Of a stretch of 64,000 nucleotides of DNA, positions 50,464 to 61,909 are shown one piece after another. Within the stretch, counting starts at the first letter, position 1. Each line of letters starts with the position of its first letter. The position numbers and the translations under genes are program-made. A model generated the notes under the pieces. The model saw only the letters and a program-made list of their open reading frames with translations, was not told the DNA's origin and searched no databases. Source of the DNA: Pteria penguin (lineage: Eukaryota; Mollusca; Bivalvia; Pterioida; Pteriidae); assembly GCA_035048485.1 (NCBI GenBank), contig CM068585.1, positions 20,386,001 to 20,450,000 on the forward strand. Direction: 5' to 3'.

Positions 50464-51672
50464 CTGCAGAAAATGATATTCTTAGGCAATTACAAACAAT
50501 AGAGGATACAACAATAGTGGATCTAGGATTTCAAAAGGGGTTGAGAGTTTGGCTCTCAAAAGAACTCAGGTTGAAAAAAAAACCTGATTAAAACAAGTTG
50601 TTTTCGGCATTATGATTGGATAAAGTGTTGCCTGGTCTACTGACTATGTATGCTCTTGTATGGTCATAGTTAGAATAATTTACTCCACACTTTAACGAAT
50701 GCCTGCAGTGGCGGATCCAGGATTTCCGAAAAAGGGGGCACGTGCATTAGCCTAACTACTCAGTCATTTTTGGTGCCAAATCTGGATATTTACTCATAAA
50801 TATGTGGCGTAAACGGGGGTGGGGGGGGGGGTGGGGGGGGGGTGGAGGGTGTGCCCCCGTGCCCCCTCTAAATCCGTCACTGGCCTTTGACCATCTGTCA
50901 GAGTGATATGTTTTTCTTAATGACATTTTATTTTGTTTCTGAGTTCCCCCTTCATTTTACTTCCCCGTCTATTTTACTTCCCCATTTATTTCATTTTATT
51001 GTAAATTCTGTAGCGTAAGTGACATCCTCGTCCACTCTAGTAGTCGGAAAGGACTGTGTCATGTTTTCATTTTTGGAATTTAATTTTTTTTTTGGGGGGG
51101 GGATACAAAAATTAAAACATGACAATATACAGGTCGCAAGTTCGCTGTGCAAGTTTTAATATGTAAATTGATGTGAAATTCCGTTCATTCGGAGAATTTA
51201 CAGCTTTTTATAGAACTCGTCCTGGACTTGTACAAGTCGAACATAGGCGATTAATTCCAGGTGCTACAATGTTAATTATAATAGTTAGTTTTAATGGTTA
51301 AATGTTTAAGTTTAGTTTTGAAATACATTTCTCACTAAGGTAAAGGTTAATGTAAAATGTATATTAAATCAAGGACGTATGACAATAAGGGGAGCAGGAA
51401 GTGTGTGTGTGTGTGTGTGTTGGGCGGGGGTGGGGGTGGGGGTCAGTCGCTTATATCCTTATCAATTTTCGCAGAATAATCACATAAAAGTATTAACTTT
51501 TTTTATCATAAATCCTAAAAAATGTTAATACACATTTTGTTCTTCTCATTTAACAATTAAGAATCATTATAATATTCTACATTTTAATGGATGTTAAATT
51601 TGTAGTTGCAAGTTGTGCTCCTCCACTATTTTCGGACTAAGCTACACCACTTGGTATCATACAAAGTAACTA

Positions 51673-51727
<55 letters not shown>

Positions 51728-54687
51728 TTAATTATTATTATTATTGTTGTTATTATTGTTATTATTATTATTTTTTTTAATTATTATTATTATTGTTGTT
51801 ATTATTGTTATTATTATTATTATTAATATTATTATTATAATTGGTGAACCTAGTTATGGTATTTGAATCAAAATAGAAATATATTTAGAAGGCGACAAAT
51901 AAAACAATAATACTATGATACCGTTCTTCGAATCTTCTTGGCTTCTTCATCACTAAGGTATTGCTGGAAGTATTTCCTATTTATGAGTATGCATTCGGCA
52001 CCTTCCGACACCAGTATAGTTGATGTTGTCTGTCCAATACGACCAAAGGCTACTTGTTCTACACCCTACAATAGATGTTTCTATGTACATGTATATGACT
52101 ATACATCCTATTTTTTGATTATGTTATTGCCTATGTAATTGCGCCACCTAGTTGGTGTATTACTTGGTCAATTGACTCGGGCAAACGAGTTAGGTTGATT
52201 TTTTCCATGCCCGTCCACGTCTATCTTGACATGAATCCTCGGTTGTGTACGTCTCATCCGAAGAACAAGACACTACATGACTACTGAACATCGGCAGGAT
52301 TCGAATCACCAGACATTTCGATCCCGAATTAAACACACTGACCACTTCGGCTATTCATGATTAATTTTGTTATACAAAAGATTTCTTATGCAATTCGCAT
52401 AAACTATTCTTACTATTAAATGCTCATGTGTATTTCTTATTCCAAAACTTTTTATGCTTACGTAAGTTTCCTTTGGTCCAAGCTTTTGAATCTGTACGTA
52501 TACGGTTTCCGGTTTGCGCCCTTTATGAGAAACTTCTGACGTAAGCACCTTAGGCGATAACCGCTGAAATAAAAACTTATTTTAAAAGATTTCTTTTTTG
52601 TTATACATTAGAATGGAATTTCTCGACCAGAAGTCAGATCACGTTTATCTTTTATCTAGTATTGCAGAATTTAATTGACATGAAAATTTAAGCTATAACA
52701 AAATAGGAATAGACCGTTTTGAAGAGATTGGAGTACATGAAGATTGAGATAGGAGTACATGAAGATTGAGATAGGAGTACATGAAGATTGAGATTGGAGT
52801 ACATGAAGACTGAGATTGCATTTTTGTATGTCTTATCGTCCGTCGCATCATTTACTGGTCTATTGATTCGTTTTGTTTTCAGAAAATTAGTATGTACTGT
52901 TCATGAGGACATTATCACCACTTCCATCAAAGACAGAGTAGGATCCAGCTTTTGTTAATTCAAAGTGGAGTTGGCAAGTCAAACAGGAGACACTGACTCC
53001 TCCCGGACATTTGTTCTCGCCTCTCTTTTCCAAGAATCTTTGAATATCCATCGCGGTGCGTTTTATACCTACCACGTTGACGTTATATCAACTGATTTCT
53101 ACTTTACAGCAGTATATCTCATCTACACACACAAAGAAGAAGAGAATTCCTTGAACAGAGTACTAAATACAGGTGTATTCATTGTAAGATTTTCTGAATG
53201 CTCTAATCGTATTTTACCTTTCCCCATCTGGTCGTATATGTATGTTTTTCAGTGTAGACTTCTTCCAATTTCTTTTGGTGATCGATTGTTAGCACCTCGT
53301 CTGTAATCAATCAAAAGAATTATCATGCAGGAAATTTACTGTCATTAGCCTGATAATATGGTTAGTACTGCAGTTTATATAAATATGTGACACTTATTAT
53401 TATGCCACATGTATACTATTATACTTCACGGGTCACATTTCAATAAGATGTACTGTAAACGGGTCTCCGTTATACATCCGTCAGTAGAAGTGCAGTGAAT
53501 AAAATATATAACAAGAGGTCCAAAAGTCGCTCACCTAGGCACAGTTTCCTCATTCACAAACAATTCACTGCTTGAAAAAAATTCCAGATACATATATTCT
53601 CCTGTTTGTGTAACTGACTGCCGAGAAATGAATGTAAACTCAGAATTACAGGAAGGTAAATTGTATTCTTTAAATTTCATGAAACTCAAATTAGGAAATA
53701 CAATTTTCAAACACTCTTGAAATTCATAGATCCTTATAATTTACATAAAACACATTCTCTACAGCCTGTTTTGGTGCAAAATGAAAAATAAATAGATCAA
53801 TGAAAATAAAATCAGAGAATATTCTACCTCTCAGGATGCTAGTGCTAGCTCAAAATAATCAGTAGGAAAAAATATTGAAATAAAATAATAGTATGAAAAA
53901 TAGTTTTTGAAATAAAATTATCAAATTACATTTACATAGATTCTAATAACAGTTGCTTTTCTACACTGAATAAATCAAGAGAGTAAATCAAAGAATCGTT
54001 GAAAATAAATGAGTCAGCTTTTTCCATTTAAAAATTAATATACTGAGTGCTGCAAAATATTCAAAATCTTATTTTGGTGTAAAATGAAATGACTTTGTTT
54101 TGCTATTTTGTACCCTTACACAGAGCTGCATGCCAAGACTGCACTTTATCAAAAAAGAATAGAAACCATAGTAAATCAAGAAAACCCGATTTTGAGGTGA
54201 ACCTTGTAATAACCACGCGAACAGATGTATATTTCTAATAAAATTTGGCAGATTCTAGAAATGCTTTATTGGTTCTCTATATTGAATAATTCACGAAAAT
54301 AACACAAATATGTGTTATAATTATTAAGTCAGAAAAAGAGACTAAAATAACGTTAAGATTGGAAAATTTATGTTTTCATTCTTCTCTTTATGGAATTCAT
54401 CAATGAAATGAAACAAAAATGTGTAAAAACAAAGGACAGACTTGACCTCTATCAAAAACGGAAAGGAACAATATTATAAATCCTGTAATTTAAATTTTCA
54501 CATGAAACTTTTAAATAACCAATGAACTAGATATTTTCTAATAAAATTTAGAGGATTAATTCATAACAGGTTCTCTAAATTAAATGAATTAAGATAATGA
54601 CGCAAAAATGTGTCAAATGACTCAGTCAGAAAAGACACCAAAAACAGCTTCAAAACTTTGATTTCGTAATTAAACTCCTCCCCTTCC

Positions 54688-54718
<31 letters not shown>

Positions 54719-57700
54719 AAAAAGACAAGATTTCTTAAGATATCCTTTCAGATCACCGGTGCATTTTATTTGTCTATCTTTGCAGCCAGGCTGAAGAAGT
54801 AGTTTGTCAAATTAGAGTGCCCTTGAGATCCTGGATGCCCTGAATCCATCTCTTGACAACAACATTTGTAGGGATCTTGAATTGTTCCCTGAATCCCTAC
54901 TTTCGGCCTCGGTGAGGTACACACTAAAAAGCTAAAAAGAAAGGGAAAACCCACAAACAAACAAACAAACAAACAAACAAACAAAAAACAAGAAAAAAAA
55001 AACAAGCCAAAACAAAAAACAAAACAAAACAAAACAAAAACTAAAACAAAAAACAACAACAAATAAAGAAAAAAAAAAACACATACATACAAACAAAAAA
55101 CCCCTGGAGAAATAATCTACTGTCCGCGCCACTCACTCTGGAAACTGGAAAATCTGGATTTTCAGTTAATCATCTTCAGAATAATTTCAAAAAAGCAAAA
55201 CCATTCAATAGATCTTGTTTAGTCGTAACTTTTAGTGTATGCTATATGTTTGTATGAAGAAGCGTTCATATTTTATAGAAAAAAAATCAATTTTAGATAG
55301 AGCGATTTCCATGTTAAATTTTGACGTGACGTCGCCAAGTTTCCCATAGACTCAATGTTAAACACCGGCGACGTCACGTCAAAATTAACATAGAAAACGC
55401 CGTATATAAATTTTTTTCCCTATAATAAATATAGAACATATATACCTTATAATTTAGTGCACCATATGCGCATTTCGACAACTTATGCCTCTTCAGTGAT
55501 GCTCGTGGCCAAATGATTGGAATTCTCAAAATATATAAATTTTTGAAGAGCAGTGTTAAACAAAAATGACCGAAAAGTGTACCAAAGAATCTATCTAAGG
55601 ACAGAGCTATGCATGAGGGAGATACTCCTTAGTTATATAAAATACGAATGCTTCTTCGTAGAAACATATAACATACACCAAAAGTTACGACTAAACAAGA
55701 TCTGTCGATTGATATTGATTTTGTAAAACTATCTTAAAGATAAATAAGTGAAAATCCAGATTTTTCGGTTTACAAAATGAGTGGCCGGACAGTACATGCA
55801 TGTCCTTGTATTGTACACTGCTGATATGTTATTGTGAGTATATGTTTAAATTTTAAAGTAAATTTCGAATCTGGTGTTTAGTTGAGTTATTACATTTCAC
55901 ATGGAATTATATATGGCGTAACTTGTCCACTCACTATTTAGCTCCGGAACTTACCGAACGGATATGGTTTGTGTAATATACTTGACAGCGATTCTACAGT
56001 ACACCTTCGGCGTGACGGAATTAATTCATGCATGACTCCACTACGAGGTGAACATTCTGAGGAGGATGACGATGACAGTTGAGATTGAGATGATTTGTAC
56101 GAAGGTGAAATGGGAGGTAATTCTGAAAACAAAACATTTTTGAACACATTTTACAAATTACATCATTAATTTCGACAAATAATATCTTTTCGACCCAAAG
56201 CCGCAACAGTGGAAGTCAAATATTGTGAGTTATGCTTGACATTGAACATCACCACAGTATTATCTAAGTTAACTTTTTTATATTTAATTTCTCATAATCT
56301 TCTCAATATTTGTCATTTTGCTAGGAATTGCCTTTCTTTTTGACTTTTAAAATACTCAAATATCTCTACAGTATAGACACACATCTTCTGTATATTATGT
56401 CTATTTAAAGTGAATATGTATGTAATATTACAATTAAAATGAATTTGAAATATTCATGATCACCTCGTTAAAGAAATCATCACGAATAGTTCAATTACAT
56501 TTCACGAATAGTCATATTTCATAGGATAGTAGCTAACAAATCTTCATGTCACTTCTTGTATTTTACGTTGATGGATTGGATTGTTTAAAAATATGTTCTG
56601 TTTCAACCTTATTATTATTCGGTTAGAACTTGCTTGCTCTCAATCGAGGAAAAAGTCACGGATTCGACTTGGTACTTAATGAATATTTTATAGAGTTTAA
56701 AGCTCAACTGTTGCCTTTTATTCATGCAATGTTCAATTATATGTCCAGTCAAATTTACTTCCCGAAAATCTTGTGCAATGCTCTTATAGTTCCTGTTTAT
56801 AAAAAGGGCAATATAACGGATCCAAGCAATTATAGAGGTAATAGCTTATTGAGCAATCTAGGAAAACTTTTCACTTCCATTTTGAATTGTAGATTGTTGT
56901 CTTGGTCCACATCAAATAATATTCCAATTGATGCACAATTCGATTTCAGACGTGGTCACAGTACAATCGATGCGATTTTTGTTATGAATACTATCGTTAA
57001 CAACCATCTTCCAAATCCAGACTATATTGATGTTTTGTAGATTATAAACGGGCATTTGATGCTGTTGATCGAATGAAACTGTGGCTCAAAATATCTAAAT
57101 TGGGTATACAAGGCAATATATTGCGCATTTCACAATCATTATACTGTAAAATCAAGAGCAGTGTTTTGTTGGATGGACACTATTCTGAATTTTTCTGTAA
57201 CAATCATGGGGCTTTACGAGGAAAAATAATTTCCTCTCTTTTGTTTTCACTGTATGTAAATGATGTGAAATGGAAATTTTGAATAATGGCGTTGTGCCAC
57301 CTGAGTTTCAAGAGTTATCACTCTTTCTTTTACTGAAGCTTTTTTTCTGAAACCATTGGAGGTTTACAGTCTATGTTAGACTCACTCTACGAATATACTC
57401 AGAAATAATCTTTAACTGTCAATGTAGATAAGATAAAGATTGTGGATTTTAGAAATGGCGGCAATATCAAAGCAGAAGAAGCATGGTTTTATACTTGTGA
57501 TAAATTAGAAGTTTTTGACCAGTTTAATTATCTCGGTTTACTTTTCACTATAACGGAAAATTTTTCAAAACTCAAAAACAACTGTCCAGTCAATGTAGAA
57601 AAGCAGTATTTGCGTTAAAACGTAAATGTTTTGATCTTAATCATACAACATTGTTATCTTTATCTGACACGTATATTGCCAGCATAGTGACTTATGGTTG

Positions 57701-60700
57701 TGACATCAGGGGATACCACTCTGTAGCAGATATAGAAAACATTCATTTAGAATTCTCTAAAAACTTTCTCGGTGTTAAACGTTCAACCTCAAATGTTATG
57801 CTCTGTGCTGAGCTTGGTCGCTATCCATCAATATATTTTCGCAAAATTCGCATTCTGAAATATTTCCTTAAATTGAGCTCGTCTGATAACTGTGTACTCC
57901 AATCATATTTTGATTATCTGTACATCAAATGTAATGAGAAAAGTAATTGTAATAATTGGATGTCCACTGTAAAGAGAACGACGTCTCTCGTTGGTTTATA
58001 TGATTTATGGACAAACTTTGTTTTAATTATAAATATGTCTTAGCTACAGCAAAGCAACGCATTTATGATAATTGTAAACAGGAATTGTTAGCTGAGATTA
58101 ATACCTCATCAAAGTTCATTGTATACAAACATCTTATTGATAATATTACACTTCAGCCGTACTTAACTAAACTAATGTCGATGTTATATAAGAAAATGAT
58201 ATTGTCGTATACGATTATCTTCTCATTGCTTATCTGTTGAATCTGGACATTATAAAAACATCCCCTTAATTAGACGTATTTGCACTTTGTGTACATCAGA
58301 TATCGAAGACGAGTTTCATTTTCTTTGGAAATGTCCTTTATATCATTCTTTAAGAGTAGGCCCTCCATCTTTAAATTAGTGCAAATCCTTAGTTCCCCAA
58401 ATATTTGAGAACTCTGTAATTTGGGGAAATTCATTAAAACGCTTTCGAAATTCTTCTACAAATTAAGAAATAATATATGTGTGTAATCATATTATATTCT
58501 TTAACTGTACTTGTTCTTTTATACATACATGTATTCACATTGATTATCATTTCAATTTTGCATTGATACGTCTATTTATATTACATGTATTTATACATAA
58601 CGCACTTGACCTTGATGTGCATTTCTATTTGTACATATATATGTCTTTGTATATATCTATATGCTGTATGGCATTTGAATAATAAACTACCTAATAATAT
58701 TAATACTGTTCATACCGGACCTAAAAATAATTGCCAGTATGGGAATCTAGTAAAGTTATTACGAAAACGGACAATACTGGCCATAATAAAATAATAGTAA
58801 TTGACAAGAAGTGTATTATTAAAGTTCAGGTATAATAAAAATCATCTTGCTAACATTTTAGGCGGAATCCTTGTATAAGACATAAGAATAAATATAGAAC
58901 TTATATACCTTTAAATTTGTGCACCATATGCGCATTTCGACAACTTCGTCTCTTCAGTGATGCTCGTGGCCGAATGATTGGAATTCTCAAAATATATAAA
59001 TATTTGAAGAGCAGTGTTGAAGCCAAAATGACCGAAAAGTGTACCAAAGAATCTATCTAAGGTCAGAGCTATGCATGAGGGAGACACTCCTTAGATTTAG
59101 AGTGATTTACTGAATTTGATGAGTGAAAATTTGAAGTATATACATTATGTCAATACAAAAGTACTGAAAATTAGACGTATGATGCCCTCGGGAACTATCA
59201 GTCCACCAGCAATGACACCGGCCTAGTGGTTATAATACATACCTTTAAATTTGTGCACCATATGCGCATTTCGACAAGTTATGTCTCTTCAATGATGCTC
59301 GTGTTCGAATGATTGGAATTCTCAAAATATATAAATATTTGAAGAGCAATGTTGAAGCCAAAATGACCGAAAAGTGAACTAAAGAATCTATCTAAGGACA
59401 GAGCTATGCATGAGGGAGATACTCCTTAGATTTAGAGGGATTTACTGAATTTGATGAGTGAAAATTTGAAGTATATATATCATGTCAGTACAAAAGCACT
59501 GCAAACTAGATTTATGATGCCCTCGGAGACTATCAGTCCACCAGCAGTGAAATGCTTTTCTTTTTCCTAAACTCGACATCTATGGTATATAAGGTTAATG
59601 ACGGGTATAATTATACCAACTTAACAAATAACAACTTAAGTTGTTATAAGGAAGTAAAACTGGCCACAGTGTACACAATCTGGGTAGCCTCTCAACTGCT
59701 ATGTCACGCCGATAATACATAATTATTTCGACCAGTATTTTCTTTCTTTATCTTATTAGTATCAGAAAAACTTAATTTTATAGAAAAATTAAGCAGAACT
59801 TGAGCAATGCCACTTCTCTCCATTTTGCATTTTGAATGACAAGACAGATCGTATTGACTTTTAGCTTAAGAAGGACTTTAATCTTGTTTAAAACTACAAT
59901 TCTCTTTTCCCAGTTTGCAATTATCAGCAATTATCTTATCATGAGTCTCCTAATCGACAAAATGTTTTATGAGACTTCCAATAGCACCTTAACAAAGTGT
60001 GAAGATGTTCATACTGATCTGAAACACTGTCTGATTTTGCTTTGGTCATAGCTAGAACAGGAATCACTGTCTACTTACCAAGGGGATTCTTTGATTTTTC
60101 TTTGGTCATAGCCAGACCAGTAAGCACTGTCTACTTACTAATGAGATCATAGATTTTGCTTTGGTCATAGCCAGACCAGGTATCACTGTGTACTTACTAA
60201 TAAGATCACTGATTTTGCTTTGGTCATAGCCAGACCAGGAAGACCTGTCTACTTACTAATGAGATCATTGATTTTGCTTTGGTCACAGCCAGACCAGGAA
60301 GCGTTGTCTACTTACTAATGAGATCATTGATTTTGCTTTTGTCACCGCCAGACTAGGAAGACCTCCTGTCTACTTACTTAGGAGATTCTTTGATTTTGCT
60401 TTGGTCATAGCCAGACCAGGAATTTGAGGTCTTGTCGTATGTAGCGCCTTTAGAACGCGACACGTGCCAGTCTTTATTATGTACACCCATTCTGAACTGT
60501 TACTATCTTTGCACAATAGGAGACCTCTCCTGTAATTGGAAAGAATATCGATAGATCAGCATCATTAGTATATGAACTATTGTTAAATAATCATTCACTC
60601 TATAAAAATAAGATTACCATACTATCCAAACAGGGAGGATAAAACTCAACGTTAAGTATTATCTTTAACAAATATCAAACATTTACCTGAAGTACGTAAA

Positions 60701-61844
60701 GCAGCATATCTTAGGGTCATGGTAAGGCAGTTTTTCTATAGGCCAACCCTTCAGCAAAAGGATACTCCTAAGAAAGCGAATATGTTCTGGTTCCTGATCC
60801 TTATCCATTGGCATAAAAATGTCGACAAAGTCTTCTCTGCCCACAGCCAATAACTCTACACTGTTCTTGCACGTCACTGTAGCACTCCTTTTGGCACCGT
60901 GCATTAAAGCTAGTTCCTAAAATGACCTAACTAACATTACCATGGGTTTACGCAAAGACGATAAGACGATAAAATTCACGTGTGATAAAAAATAAAATAT
61001 ATCAAATACTTTAATTCTAGAGTAATTTTGTGCAGTATTAAGTTTAAAGAAAGTAATGTTAGTTTTATTCAAGTAAAACTGCTCCCGAAATTGAGAGCAA
61101 AGTTACACTAAAACCAGCTTCTCAAAAATCAGTATGATTTAGATTAGATCTCCTTAACAAGCTTCACAGTAAGTCTAGCACCTGATATTATAATGTAATA
61201 CACTACAAATATTCCAACATACAGTAACGGTACTTCATTTTGAAATTAAAGATAGTCCTAATATGTATGTACGATCACAACACTATTCTCCAGATCTTGA
61301 TTACAATTTTAACGATCGCAATTCTTATAGGACGAAATCACACTTTGAAGTTTTAGACTTTTCAATAAGAAATTCCGACATGAAAGTCAAAATGACTGAG
61401 TATTCCTCCAAGGCATCGTCCCACCGTACTTTTTTCACAACAATAGAAAGACGTATTGGAGTTGAAATACCGTTAATATGGATTTTCAATCGTGACATAT
61501 GTTTTATTGGATGCATATTTGTTCGGTAAAGATATAATTGATAGATAACTTTCTGTTCTTGTTGTGGTTTTCTGCAATCAAAGCTGGCGAGTGGAATAAA
61601 AATCAATCTTATAGCAGTTACTACAGTAATTTAACCGCTTTATCTCAATGTCTTAGACTGGTAGCTTGGTCAAAGCAATCAATAACGTTTGTTGGATATC
61701 AAATACATTTATATACTGACATTAAACGATTCGAAACGACCGAAATTAATTGTTGTTTAGTGTTGATGAATAATCAACACAGTTCATGGAAGAATTAGAG
61801 ATTTAAAATAAAAACAAAAAGAACTTTACACACACACACACCTA

Positions 61845-61909
<65 letters not shown>

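Noticed and set aside
54766..55132. Phe-rich membrane-like ORFs
   Set aside because: Arise from the AAAC/poly-A tract on the opposite strand.
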